Below are positions 26,381 through 39,289 of a DNA stretch of 64,000 bases, piece after piece. The notes beneath the pieces are model-generated. The model saw only the letters and a program-made list of their open reading frames with translations. It made no database searches and was not told the DNA's origin. How positions within the stretch are numbered: the first letter of the stretch is position 1; the number at the start of each line of letters is the position of its first letter. Source of the stretch: Mauremys mutica (Eukaryota; Chordata; Testudines; Geoemydidae). The translations under genes and the position numbers were made by a program. The stretch is taken from assembly GCF_020497125.1 (NCBI RefSeq), contig NC_059084.1, forward strand, positions 10,505,501 to 10,569,500, written 5' to 3'.

Positions 26381-29000
26381 ATACAGATGGTTTATTTGTA
26401 AATATGAATTGCATTGCATTTCTGTTGTCTTACATATTCAGGGTTTCCTTTACTAGATACTATGTAAACATAGGTCTGCCTCTTTTCTTGGAAATATTTA
26501 AAATATTTCTATTTAAACCATAATTCCAGCTACCATATATTTAATAAAGGGGGAAAAGGAGCTTTGATGCATCTCTTCTACATAAGAAGTTCCTTTTGTT
26601 GCTTTCCTGAAGTTCCAGTATTCACTGCCTCTATAATTAGCATTTGTTTTGCTTAGGGAATTGTGAATGTTTTACATACTTGCTGGAAACAAATTGTTGC
26701 TCTCTTTCTTGCTCTTTTAAGCATGTTTGTAAAAGCCACTGGTTGGTAAATTATGGGTGAGACCATTTTGAGCACGGGCAGATACAAATAAAATGTGAAA
26801 ATTAAAGACTGGTACAGTAATGGCGTTTTCCAGTGTGGGGTGTGTTTGTTCTTTCTGTTCCAGTTTCAGTGATTTATCCCTGGTTACAGTTGCTACCAGA
26901 AATTGAAGGCTAAAGGCACAATAATATTAGCAAAAAACATTAAGCTCGATGTCGGTTAGAAGAGAGAGGGGAAGTAGATACACACTACAGTTGTGAGTTA
27001 GTAGCAACAGCTTCCTATTTACTGTTCTTTGAAATGCTGCGGTGAAATGGGAAAGCCAGTGATAAGTTTGTTATTAAATATTTATGTTGTGGTTGCATAT
27101 AAACACTACACCAGGTTAGGGCCTAACATGTAAACAATTACCTCCCCCCCTTTTTTTTAACATTAGGACATACTCTATATGAAAGACATCCATTTGTATG
27201 ATCTTATGGACATAAACTGTACATCTTGTTTACTAAATTAAAAAAAATAGTTCCTGGTGTGTCCTGGTAGTAATAAATCATATTAAGACCAGAGATCATG
27301 TATTCTACAGCCATGGCACAGAATTGTGTTCCAGAGTCTGAGTCTCTTGTGTGTTTGCATGGGTTTTTTAAGGTATACTTCAAGTTTTTCTGGTTGTGAA
27401 TAAGACCTTCTAAATGATAATCAAGTGGTAATTATTGCCTTCCTGGATCTATAGAGAGCCTGAAACTGTAGCTCTGAAATCTGAATTACTCTGCTCATTC
27501 ATTTAATCTGATGTTACCTGTAAAGCCTACAGATAACATTTTAAATGTCAACATTGATAACTGTTTCACTGCTCATCAGTGGAGGGAATCTGGAACGATG
27601 AGGATGCACTGCTCAGATGATCCTGCTATTGTGATCTCCTTTAGCCACGCAGAGCACCTACCTGTACAGGGTATGTATCGAGCAGATGTTTTACTCCCTC
27701 TCCACGCACACAGTAAACAGTAAAAGCAGCAAAGAGTCTTGTGGCACCTTATAGACTAACAGACGTTTTGGAGCATGAGCTTTTGTGGGTGAATACCCAC
27801 TTCGTTGGATGCATGTACTTTCACCCACGAAAGCTCATGCTCCAAAACGTCTGTTAGTCTATAAGGTGCCACAAGACTCTTTGCTGCTTTTACAGATCCA
27901 GACTAACACGGCTACCCCTCTGATACAGTAAACAGTGTAGATCAACCTTTGTGTTGACTCTTTGAACCCCATATAGCCCATGTCAGAATTTGGCCCTCTG
28001 ATGTTTAGTCCAGATGTACAACAGTTAATCAAATTAATGTGATGTGGAGTGGTAACCTAAGGAAATAGGCCAACAGTGATGCCAAAGTGAAGGGAAAAAC
28101 TGGAACAGCTGCACCAGGAAGGGGATAAAAAGGCAGGGGGAGGAGGAAAGGAAGAGAACATAAAAGCTGAAATGAAAACTAATCAAACAATCTATCTTTA
28201 AATAAGGCAAAGAGATGAGTATTATCAGAACAGAGAGCATGTGAGAGGGATATACAGAGTCCCTTTGTTTTAGTTCAAATTGACTTCCTTTCTTAAGTTG
28301 TATAAGAGCTTATGTGTGAGACATAGGAGGATGAGGGTGTATTCTGGGGTTTGGAGGACAGCCCAGAGCATAGCTGATTAGTTACTTAAAACATTCTTTA
28401 TTCAGGTTCCCTTTAACTGGAGGGAGGGAAGTACACTCTCTTCCATGCTTGTCTCCATCTCATGAACTCATGTAGTAGAAAGGAGCAAAAGACATGTCCA
28501 TAATTATTTTCCAATAGGACCTGCTAGAGATGCACTCCCTGAAATATCCAAGTGATGATAAACTGTGTTAGTTTGTTCCATTTGCAATTTTGATTGGATG
28601 AAATAGTTGTTTGCATCTGCCCTGAACTGGGTGTAGATTGGCTGTATGGCACTTCTCCACAAGCACAGCTGTGTTTCATTGGTGGGCATTTGTAAGAGTT
28701 TTAGGAGCAAAAGTTCTAGATGAATATAGGATAATATCTCCTGATCCTGCCAAGGAGGAAAAGAGACCTCTTCACAAACACAAGGACTGACGAGACCGAA
28801 GCAAAAGGAGAAAGGAGCAGGCCTGTGATACTGTTCTTCACTTGTGCTGACACAGCTTCCTGGCTGTGGGAGAGTAAGACAGCAAAGTAACATTTCAATT
28901 ATTAAAGCAACACTGACCATTTTTATGAGAAAAGACTTGGAGTAAAGTGACAAAGCCTGGAGGCCAATGGAAATCTCGCTTTAGAATAAAGAGCATGTTC
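26381..29000. other. Intergenic spacer between the inverted elements
   Basis: Apart from the fold-back SINE and a purine-rich stretch near 28.08-28.18 kb, nothing is recognised. Open frames are short. Confidence 0.5.
27710..27935. mobile_element. Fold-back SINE copy with 11-base target duplication
   Basis: Arms 27721-27792 and 27821-27892 are 72 bases each and match as reverse complements at 71 of 72 positions around a 28-base spacer. The duplication ACAGTAAACAG flanks the insert (27710-27720, 27925-27935). On the minus strand the unit begins GTATCAGAGGGGTAGCCGTG, a head typical of an abundant reptile SINE. Confidence 0.85.
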
Positions 29001-30120
29001 TACTCCTGAGGGCACCCTGCACCAAAACATTAAAAATTGCAGAATTTTAAAATATTGTACACAGAATTTTTATTCGTCAAATAAATATGGAGGCTCCAGC
29101 ATGGCATTGGGGAGAACAGTCCACCGGCTGCACAGAGGTGGAAGATCACTGTGCAGCTCCCACTCCGGGACATGGACTCAGCGGTGAGGCTGCATCCAAC
29201 CCTGACAGAGCGCAGGGACCGGGTCTGCCCCAGAAACCCCCCAGGCCCTACCTGTCCATGCCAGGTGCACTGAGTGTGGGCAGGCAGGCTCAGGAAGGAT
29301 TCAAGTATGGAGGGGCTTAGTGTGGGGGGATCCAAGTGTGGGTTGAGAGGGTTCTGTGTGGGGCAATCTGGGTGTGGGCAACTCAGGGGGGGAACCCGGG
29401 TGCAGGGAGATCTGGATGCACAGGGGCTTGTTGGAGGGTTCTGGGTGCAATGGTAATAGGAGTCTGCATGGGAGTCCAGGTGAAGGTGGTTGGGGCTCAG
29501 TGGGGGGGGAGGGTCTGGGTGTGGAGGGGATAGAGCTCGGAGGGGGGTCTGAGTGTGGGGTCCAGATGCTGGAGGTGTGGGGCTCAGTGGGGTGAGGATC
29601 CAGGTGCAGATGGCTCATTGAGGTGGTCCAGGTAGAGGGGGAGTGGTGCTCATTGGGAGGGTTCTGAGTGCAGGGGGAGAGGGGAGGCTCAGTGGGAGGA
29701 TCTGCATGCATGGGGATTGGGCAGATGGGGGAAAAGGGATCCCTCCCCCTGCAGCTGAGGAGCAATGGGTGCAGGAAGCAGGGGGAGTTTGCAAAGCTTC
29801 CTGCAGCCAGAGGAGAAATCTGTGGGTGGGTCTGACCCAGCCCTGGATGCCATGCAGGGGAAGAGGAAGTCCCATCCTCCCCAGCCCAGCTGGAACTAGC
29901 AGCTGAGGCCGGTGCAGGGTAGGAGTCCCCTGCCCCACAGCGATTTACCTCTCTTCCAGCTGCCCTGGGCACCCAAAACATCCTGCTGGGAAGGGTGGCA
30001 TGACAACTCTTGTGGCTTCCCTTTGGTTCCCTGTCGGAAAGTCATTTTTCTGCAGGGAAGCAAAGAAATCTGCGGGGGGGACATAAATTCTGTGCATGCG
30101 CAGAATTCCCCCAGGAGTAA
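29001..30120 (-). mobile_element. Long terminal-inverted-repeat element, copy 2 (inverted)
   Basis: Starts TACTCCTGAGGGCACCCTGC and ends GAATTCCCCCAGGAGTAA, the reverse complement of copy 1. The G-rich minisatellite is at about 29310-29700. Pro-rich open frames on the minus strand come from this low-complexity tract. Confidence 0.75.
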
Positions 30121-31026
30121 TGCTCAAACCACAGTTTTTGGTACATTTCCCTTTAGTCAGGTGGCAATCGGCACCTGACAGCAGTGAAAGGAGAAGAACG
30201 TAGCACCCATCTAGTCATTGAGGTTAACAACGTGGAACAATTCAGCTTACAGGAGTGGCATTAAGCAGTGGGCAAATGGTACCTCGTTTTTTGGATAGTG
30301 GTATGGGTATATCAAGCCCAAGTTTTGTTTTCAGTCGACATATATTTTAGTTGGTGCAGCCCTATGTAGTTAACAGAAGCAATATCTGTGCTATATTTGG
30401 GTTATCAGATTCTAATGCTACCAGTATCGCTGCTGAGCAGATTGCGCTGTTGTAACCAACTCCTGAGTGCTGAAACTCTGTGGGTAGAAAAGGCAAGTAC
30501 TAAGCAGCAATGCAATGTGGTAGCACAGTTAGAAATGCCCCATTCAAGCTCAAGGAGAAGTGGGAACTCCAATTACATCTTCCGTTCTGGTGTGAGTAGT
30601 TTTAATTCTATCTCAAGGTACATGGCACACTTGAGCTGTATGGAACAGTTGACTTACAGTATAGAAATAAGACATTTCTATACTGCACCTGAAGCTACTC
30701 TAGCCAGGGCAAAGACAAGAGGCAGATCCTCCAAGAGTAACAACAATGTATGTACCTCTCACGCTTCATCAGATCACTTGTATGTTGTGTTTATAATCCA
30801 GAACGGTGTGCAAGGCTGCAAACTGTAGGACAGATTTTTGGAGGATGGTTGCAAGACAGCTACTATGCTGTCCCATCTAATGGAAGGTGGAGGAAAATCA
30901 AGACAAGTTATCCTGTACAAAAAGGGAAACCAAACACTAAGACTTCAAAGTCCAGCCTGATCAATACTCACATGGGAAACCACAAAGCAAAAACCTGGCA
31001 TTGCCAAGAGTAGTCCTGGTGACTGC

Positions 31027-31154
31027 TAGGGTGACCAGACAGCAAATGTGAAAAATCGGGACAGCCGGGGGGGGGGGGGGGGATGGGAGCCTATATAAGA
31101 AAAAGACCCAAAATTGGGACTGCCCCTATAAAATCAGGACATCTGGTCAGCCTA
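31027..31154. mobile_element. hAT-like MITE, 128 bp, copy 2 of the 492-614 family
   Basis: Same ends (TAGGGTGACCAGA; one mismatch in the right repeat). Perfect 8-base duplication GTGACTGC at 31019-31026 and 31155-31162. A G-run (about 31067-31081) adds to its length. Confidence 0.9.
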
Positions 31155-31639
31155 GTGACTGCCCAGCACTCCCTTCTCTCTGAGTAACACAGAAGATCCC
31201 CCCATTAGTGGGGAGGCGGCTGTTATTGTAACTTTCACAGGATCTGTAATTCCAAGGCCTGAACCATTTCTGATTGACCTAACAGCTATGTATAAACTCC
31301 AAATCAAGCTGTTACATGTGTGTCTTTCTAAATTCTCCTTCCTCTTTCAATTGGATTGTTAGTTTCTCCTAACAAACACACAAAAGAAACAAACTGAAAA
31401 AAACCCACTTCAGTGCCTATATACCACATCCATGTGTTATACAGAAATTATTTAGATAAGGTAACACTGGTACAGAATGGCTACAAGAAGGCTGCATTTT
31501 GCCGGTGGGTGAAGTGATCCCTGGATATATGTAATGAACCATAAAGCACTTTGCAGACTTGTTATCTTTAAGATATTCTCATTACTAGAAGACTTTCACT
31601 GCCTTAGCCTTTACTGTCTGTGATGTATTTCAATCAAGA

Positions 31640-31935
31640 ATTCCAGGTGTTTCTCTGAATTGTAACTAAGAGGTTTTTCCATACAAATGAGTAGCTGTTA
31701 TGATACAAGTTATTTCTGTTCAGGACCGGCTCCAGGCACCAGCAAACCAAGCACCTGCTTGGGGCAGCACAATTGCAGGGGTGGCATTCTGGGGGCAGCA
31801 GTTGCGCTTTTGGAGGTTTTTTTTTTTTTTTTTTTGCTTGGGGCAGCAAAAAACCTAGAGCTGGCACTATTTCCGTCATCTGTATACACTGGATTTCAGT
31901 TAAAATATTACAGTCCTTTCCCTATGAAGAGGAAA
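31640..31935 (+). repeat. Local duplication, copy A (carrying MITE)
   Basis: After removing 31719-31867, it aligns with 33400-33546: AGAGGTTTTTCCAT, TTATGATACAAGTTATTTCT, ACTGGATTTCAGTTAAAAT. Confidence 0.8.
31719..31867. mobile_element. hAT-like MITE inserted in one copy of a local duplication
   Basis: Bounded by TATTTCTG (31711-31718) and TATTTCCG (31868-31875), with ends like GGACCGGCTCC/GAGCTGGC. The paralogous segment near 33.46 kb has a single TATTTCTG and no insert, which gives an empty-site control. Contains a T run at about 31818-31835. Confidence 0.8.
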
Positions 31936-33399
31936 CTTGGATCAATTATTAATTTATATAGAGACAAATTATTTGCATAGGCTCCTAACTTTGGCGTTTT
32001 ACTGTGCGTCATGTTTCTTGCTTCAAAAACACCATGCAAAGTAACATGATTATTTCTGTAGCTATTTGGAAGAGGTCCAGGCTGGCATTTTATTCCCACA
32101 TGTTAAGTTTTCTGCTGTAGATTAGACAAAATGATAGAAGATAAGCAGCTGCTTAACTCTTTTGGTTACTGCAGATCAATACCCAACACAATCTATGTGC
32201 TCTGAATACAAACAAAGCAAGTAGACACAGGGCCTGGATGGAAGCCATATAGATTTCAAAATACAATCTTTAACATTAGAATGCACTGTGCAACAGTGAC
32301 TTGCAAATTATGCCTGTAGATTTGCACCCACAAATAATTGCAAACTCTTTTATAGAACTCCAACACGTAAAATACTGCATCTTCCACGCTCTAAAAGACA
32401 CATGCAAAAATGGAAGGGATGGTTGGGGAGAAAGGGGCACACATGAAAGACCCTTTTGGAATCCAAGCCGTGAGAGTGAAATTCTTCCTTCACTGATGTT
32501 AAAGGGTTCCTGTGACTTTGAAGATAACATTTACCCCTTACTATGCACAAAAGTTTGGTTTGTCCCCATTCTAGGCAGACATGGAAATTTAAGAATGAGC
32601 TTAAATGAAAATGTGGTCTGTATTCTTTGTCTGTGCTACTGAACATACTAAATTCATGGCTGAGCTCAATAATGCAGGAGTAATGTTTCTCCTGTAACAA
32701 GTTGGCAGGTGTTAGTGAAAGTTGCCTGCTGAGTCTGGAAGGAAGTGGGGGAAGGTGGAAGGACAGAGTGATTTACCTCACTGCACACCAACCACTCTGT
32801 CTAGTTAATTAGTAGCAATGACACTCTCATAAAGAAGTTTCTAGTCCTCCCTCAGCCAACAGGATAGTGGCAAGAAGGAAGTGGCTAAGAATTGGTGGTT
32901 ATATATAAGGGAATAATAATCAGGGGGAGAGATGGTCCCAGAAAACCAATAAGGGAATGGAGACAAGATTGGAGAGAGGTATTGGGAAACAAAACAACAG
33001 TAAGTCCCAGTCCAATTGTCGAAAGTGGATGCATCTTAAAATGTGACTGTACTCTGACAAGTGACACTACGATGGTAGCAGAAGGTCTGTGTGAATCTTA
33101 TTAATTCCCTATATAAGTTCAGTATACAAGTAAAAATGTGTTTTCCTTTAAAAGCCAGTCCTGCAAGGTAAGCTCAGTTATTTCTTGCTTCTACTGCATC
33201 ACCATAAATAGACAAGAATTGTCTCACTAGAACAAACCAATTATCCATGTTGTGCAGTGGCCAGGAGCAGATGGCAAGGTTCAAGAAACCCAGAGACAGT
33301 ACCTGAAAAAGGTGTCTTCCTCACCCTTATCAGTTAATATTGACGTTTGCTTTGAAGCATGAAGGATGATTTTTTTCATCCTCTCTCATTTTAAACAAG

Positions 33400-33546
33400 T
33401 GTCTGGATTGTACCGAAGAGGTTTTTCCATGCAAATATGTAGCAGTTATGATACAAGTTATTTCTGTGGTAGTTACAGTCATCTGCAAATACTGGATTTC
33501 AGTTAAAATTTTTACAATCCTTTCACTTTGAAGAGAAAGTTTGAAG
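33400..33546 (+). repeat. Local duplication, copy B (without MITE)
   Basis: Direct-orientation partner of 31640-31935, about 1.6 kb away. The sequence is similar but diverged. It could also be two copies of an unrecognised repeat family. Confidence 0.75.
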
Positions 33547-33839
33547 AGCCTTTATCAAATTCCACCAACCTCTTGGCCTCAATGATTTAATGTGGCAACG
33601 AAGTCCACAGGTTAGTCATGTGTGGTGCAAAAAGTTATTTCCAATAAATAAGTTTTACAGGTCAAATTCCACCCTTAGTTACACTTTTGCAATCTCTCTG
33701 TCTACAGAGGGCAGAATTAGGCTCTGCTAGTGGAACTTGGTTAACAATGCAGTTAATAATGCACAAACCAGAATAGAATCGGTTCTTTCTCCCACAGCTG
33801 TACTATTATATTCTAATGCCATCTAATGCCTGTGCCATC

Positions 33840-34265
33840 TTCAGCACCGTGTTATTAGGATTCCATAGCACCCAGGAGCCCCAGCCATGCACCAGGGCCC
33901 CTTTGTGCTAGGGTGTTGTACGAACATCCAAGCACCTTCCAGTAGTGCAACAAGTGACATGACTTAACATGTCACAGGTGCTTCCTTCTCTCTCATCCCC
34001 TCCTCAGGGGAAGAATTGTGTGTTCAGTGCAATTTTGTGGTTTTTATTAAATGTGCATGCTGCTCTGCGTTTGTTAGAGAGGGCAGCCTGAAGAAATGAG
34101 CTTTGCTGGTGGAAGGTGGCAAGGTCTGTAATTGCACTGGGTCTGCAATTCTGATGTTTAGTATTTTACAGCACCTAAGAGTGTCTTGGGCATTTTGTAA
34201 TAGAGAGAGAAAGACGTGGCCACTGTCCCAGAGAGCTTACCGTCTTGTTGCAGACATAAGGCAAT
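33840..34265. repeat. Old amniote interspersed-repeat fragments
   Basis: Phrases such as CACCAGGGCCCCTTTGTGCT, AGGGTGTTGTACGAACATCC and CCAGAGAGCTTACCGTC resemble a widespread degenerate repeat also present near 3.08-3.17 kb. Confidence 0.45.
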
Positions 34266-35439
34266 GAATGGGAGTAATAAAACAATACAGAGGGGTTTGA
34301 AAAGGAAGGACAGGGAAGACGTCAGTGAAAGCTGTATCAACGTAAATAAATGGTCACTAAAATCTATATATGGCTTTGCTGGCTCATATCTTGGAGGTAT
34401 AAATAATTTATATTTCACACACACAAACTATAGGTTTAGGACCAAATCTTCGTTCCCTACAGAAAGCCCAAATAAAGGGGCTTTGCACAGCAGATCTCAG
34501 GAGATGTCCCTGCATGTGTGGGAATACCATTCCCCTTCCCCCGCCCCCACAAATCTCGAGGTCCCTGATATGTGCACCTCTTAAGTAGGGTGTTTGGCCA
34601 ATGGAGAGGTCTGTTATATTTAGAGCTTCACCGTCAACACACTCTGTTCGTAGTCCCCATAAGCATTCCCAGGACAGGCTGAGAATTCACTCGATGACAA
34701 TGATCAGGACTGCTGTCCTCTGGGGGTGACAATTACAGCCACGCTGTAATACCTAAACTTATCACCTAGGCCTTGCGGGAGGATTCAATAGTCCACAGCA
34801 GCAAATGCCGTCACTAGATCCAATGTTAAGAATAAGTGACACGAGCACTTTCAATGACTGGATCTTAAAATTAAAAGAAGTTTTTAACTCTTTATATATT
34901 TGTATTTCTTTATTTTGATTACAGTAACAGAAAATTATTTTTCACCTTTTTATATATAAGAATGAACAATACTCAAAGCATTTACTTCCAACGTTCCTAG
35001 AGAGGAAAACCAGGGACGGCACCAAAGTCAAACTTTAGCTGAGTGACCCTTTGCAGAAAAAGCATCATCTCCAGGCTTTTTTCCCTTAGGTCAATAAACA
35101 GCAGGCAAAGTGAGATAAGAAAGTCAGCCTCAGTGTATCAGTTAAATTGTTACTAAATATTCTGAGTTTACCAGAACTTGCAATTTGCCAACTATGCTTT
35201 TACAACTCTGAATAGAAATAATGTTGATGTCCCCTTGGCGTTATTGTACTTTCCCGTATGCGTTGGTGTTTTTCAAGGTTTCAGTGCAACGTTTAATGTT
35301 GCATTATAATGAATGCACTTAAATTTACCTGAATGTCCTAAAGAGTTTTAATTTTCCAGTAAATAAATAAACAGGACTTCCCCTCTTAATTGCACAGTTA
35401 TTTACACTACCTTTCTTTCATATGTGAGGCTAATATGGT

Positions 35440-35625
35440 CCAGAGGAATATGCTATGAGTGGACTGTCAAACGCCTGAGTTTGAATTCAGACCCTGCAAC
35501 CAACTAGCTGTGTGGTCTTGAACAAGTTACCATACCTGCCACCGCCTCAGACTTCCTACTTCACAGGGCTGTTGTGAGGATTAGTGTAAGTAAAGCACTA
35601 TGCAAGTGCTAAGTATTGTATCAGA
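35440..35625 (+). repeat. MIR-like SINE
   Basis: Contains GAGTTTGAATTCAGACCCTG, CTAGCTGTGTGGTCTTGAAC and GGGCTGTTGTGAGGATTAGT in the order of a full MIR. Confidence 0.8.
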
Positions 35626-37940
35626 GAGCTGGACGTGAGTGTGACCAACCTGACTTCATGCAAGACTGGGAAATATTTTTTGCAAACTAAAGCTTATCAG
35701 GGAAATAAAAATAAAACAAAAAACAAACCCCAAGGAGAAGAGCTGATTTCATACCAAAGTTTGTCTTCCATTTATGTGTTTTCACACATTCCACCCTGGA
35801 ATTGTTCTCTCTAACCTAATTACCCCTGCCCTCACCTCTCACCGAATTCATTTAGTAGAAGCTAGTATTTCAGTAATCAGTAGCCCTTTAAGACCCAGTC
35901 AATACATTCAAATAGAAATAAGGTTCTAATAGCTTTCAGGTCCACCAAGAAAATATAGCAGCATCAAGTTAGGCTAATGAGATGTGGCTGAAGGACTCTT
36001 CTTCTTGGAAGAAAAGCTCAAGATTAAGCACTTTTTTGACTTTGAGATTCACAATTTAAGGGTAACACTGCAACATGAAGACAATTTGCTAGGTAACTGG
36101 GAAATACTTTAGAGACAAAACAAGGAAGTGGGGGACGAGCATGAGTGGCCACCGATTAGAGACGAAGCAGCACGATTATAATACCTCTTTAAAATGTTCA
36201 AGTTAACTATTGTTATATACTGTAAATTGCTAAACAACAGAACCTCACGATACACCCAGGTACTTTTCAAATTGAACCCATGTTACCTAATACCAGAGCA
36301 AGCACCAATCGATCTCTCTCTGTGTTACCAACAAGCTTTCAACTTGGATATTTTGTGTTTTTCAGTCATGTTCCTTAGTTTAGGGCATCCTAATCATTTT
36401 AATGAAATAGCCCCCATTGCCTTGGATAAGTTTTATAATGATCCAAACTTGAGAAACTTACACTGAGGAATGAAAAAATCCTCCCATTTTTTTTCTACCC
36501 CTGACATTTTCTCCAATTCCTTTGATCCTTCATGGGGCTGTCTCCTGTTGTCTTTCACAGCAGCTGTGGAAAAGAAAGAGGCACAACCCAGTGGTATTCC
36601 CAAGAGCAGAGCAGAGTAGAGGTTTATGGGGTACAGTATTGAACCAAACAACCTGGTTGTGGTGGAACTTTAGGCACAGGTATTTTATTAACATGCTATT
36701 GTGTGTATGAGCACTGGGCTCGCAGAGCCTGTTACACATGTGTAACTTTGCAGCCCAGCATGGCTCTAACCTGTGGGAATAGAAATCAGGGCAAACTCCA
36801 GAGCCTTTAATGTAATCTGTTCCTTGGATGCCCTTTTGGAGATGGTGCCTTCAAGCAAACAGCAGAACTCAGATGATGACTACTGAGAATCATCAACTCT
36901 TCCCAAGATACCTGCATTGTTTCATAGAGTTCTAGGTTTATAAAAGGGTTGAGGTGTCTTCATCCATCAGTTTCTATTGGGGTTTTATCACTCCCTTCCA
37001 TGGAAATTCTCCTCAACTTGGCAAACCTAGGAGTGGTAACAGAGTGAAAATGAATTTGAATGGGAATCCCTCCAAAGGGCCCTCAATACTGCGTTCGCAG
37101 GACTGAAGTGGTGCTCAGGATCCTGGTGGGACAAACCCGGTTCTCTGGCTGCTCCTCACTTTGGAATATTGCTTGTACAAATGATACAAGCAAATTCTTA
37201 CGTGAGACCAAGAGCGGGACAATTACAAAGAGAGAAATACTGTACTTCATGTTTTATAGCCAAATGAAAGTCACCGGCCCAAAACCATTATTTAGATTAT
37301 ATAACAAATCAACAAAACGAAACGAATTCAAAGCAACACTAGCCTGCGCTCAATCTGTCCTTACTCACGCCTTGATGAGGCATTGCAGAGGTTTGACATT
37401 AGCACAGGGTAGTTATTACATGACATTTTTAATGCGAAAAGAACCAAAGTGAGTTAAGGAAGGAGAGGAGAAGTGTTCAAGCCTTAACTTTTGAAATTCT
37501 TTGCATTTGTTCCAGCCTCAGAGTGCAGTTAGCGCTATTTGATAATCTCACTCAACACATGTATTCTGGGTCATGTTTTCAGACTTTATTGACCGAAGTA
37601 AATTTTTGCTGCTTTTCATATTAGCAATGCAGAGCCAGTCGGACGGAACGAGCTGTGGATTCTATTCTATCTTGTTCCTCAAGACAATTGTTTACCAACT
37701 TTCAGTCAACTACATCTCACTGCATAGGTGTCACTGAACTTTTATTACTGGTGATGATGCACAAGATGGAAAGAACCCAGCTTGACTTCCAGAGCCCTGG
37801 CCAAATTTGCAGGGTTGACAGAGAAGTAAAAAGGCATTTTTCCTAAGTACCAAGCACATTTGATGCAGAAATCAGTGATAGACATGGACACAGAGCCCCA
37901 CAATGTCACTCTTTAAAGGACTGTGCTTTAAACTGTGCCC
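35626..37940. other. Intergenic, nothing recognised
   Basis: No exon with splice signals and conserved protein character, no RNA gene and no clear mobile element seen. The open frame at 37060-37452 (130 codons) has no recognisable domain and is probably chance. Confidence 0.4.
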
Positions 37941-38020
37941 ATTTTAGAGTAATAGAAATGTAGCGCTGGAATGGACCTCAAGAGGTCATCTAGTTCAGCT
38001 CCCTGCACTGAGGCAGGACC

Positions 38021-38539
38021 ATGCATGGGTGCCTCGGAATAGAGGCTAGGGGAGGCCAAGCCTCCCCAAACCTTGCACTGTCCGGGGAAGTAGGGGCAGT
38101 GGCAGATTACTGCATGGGCCCCAGCCAATTTGGAGCTCCCAGAAAAATCTCCCCTCACCACAGCTCCAGCCTGGAAGAGCTCTTGCTCCTCCAGCCAGGG
38201 ATCTTTTCCAGTCTTTGGGCCACAGTGGGGGGGGGATGACCCAAAGGAACAAGTGGGGGGCAGAGCTGCGGGGGAAGGTGCGGAACGGGGGAGGGGCTCC
38301 AGACTTGGAGCTCCGGCAAGGGCTGATTCTCCGCCACAGTCCCTGCCGGACCGAGAGCTCGACCTTAGATGAGCTCTCAGCCCCACTGCCCCCTCACTCA
38401 TGGCCCTAACCGAGCTCTCAGCCACCCCCACCCCCTGCCTTGGCTGGGGCCACGTCGGGGGGCTGAGAGCAGTAAGTGGGGGCCTGGCCTTGGCCGGAAG
38501 AGGGGGGACAAGGGGCTTCACCCACCACCCATGGGCGCC
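38021..38539. mobile_element. Insertion within CR1 (GC-rich, unclassified)
   Basis: CR1 sequence stops at ...GAGGCAGGACC and resumes at about AGTAATCCTAGACCACCCTG. The ~520 intervening bases are GC-rich, without a clear class or target duplication. Open frames across it are incidental. Confidence 0.6.
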
Positions 38540-39015
38540 AGTAATCCTAGACCACCCTGACAGGTGTTTGTCTAACCTGTTCTTAAAAGCCTACAATGAC
38601 AGAGATTCCAAAACGTCTCTCAGTAACCAATTCCAGGACTCATCTACCCTTATAGTTAGGTTTTCCCCAATATCTAATCTATATCTCCATTGTGCCCACT
38701 ACTACTTTTCCTACCCTTGGTGGACATGCAGGACAATTGATTACCGGCCTCTTTGTAAAACCTTTAACATATTAGAAGACTGTAAGGTCCACCCTCAGTC
38801 ATCTCTTTTCAGTTTTTTCAACCTTTCCTCATATGTCAGGTTTCCTAAACTTTTTATCATTTTTGCAGCTTTCCTCTGGACTCTCTCCAATTTGTCTACA
38901 ACTTTCTTAAAGTGTGGTGCTCAAAGCTGGACACAGCACTCCAGCTGAGGCCTCACCAGTGCTGAGTAGAGTGGGACAATTATGACCCATGTCTTACATA
39001 CACCACTCCTGTGAA

Positions 39016-39289
39016 CAGGGCCATCCCTAGGGGGAGTGCACGGCCCGGGGCAAATCAGCCCCTGGCGACTTGGGTGCCCGCTCTGCATTGGCGGCCGGGC
39101 AGAGCCTTGGGCATGCAGGGTAGCAGCCGAGAGCCTGGGGGTACTGCAGCACCCCCCGCACCCATAGTTTCTGTGCCTGTGTCTTCCGGGACCGACCGCA
39201 CTGGCCAATTGCACCTGCCCGCAGGGCCCCCCCAAAGCACAGGGCCCAGAGCGGTCGCCCCAATTCGCCCTACCCAAGGGACTGCTCTG
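39016..39289. mobile_element. hAT-like MITE within CR1
   Basis: Ends CAGGGCCATCCCTAGGG and the complement of CAGAGCAGTCCCTTGGG (13 of 17 match). Flanked by CCTGTGAA (39008-39015) and CCTGTTAA (39290-39297), a near-perfect 8-base duplication. Confidence 0.8.

Noticed and set aside
29301..29981. 226-codon Pro-rich minus-strand open frame
   Set aside because: It lies wholly inside a repeat's C-rich minisatellite; the protein is low-complexity Pro/Ser/His/Thr and the frame is not kept in the sister copy at 25.1-26.4 kb.
38400..38948. 182-codon plus-strand open frame
   Set aside because: It runs through the GC-rich insertion and into antisense CR1 3' sequence, with no recognisable protein.
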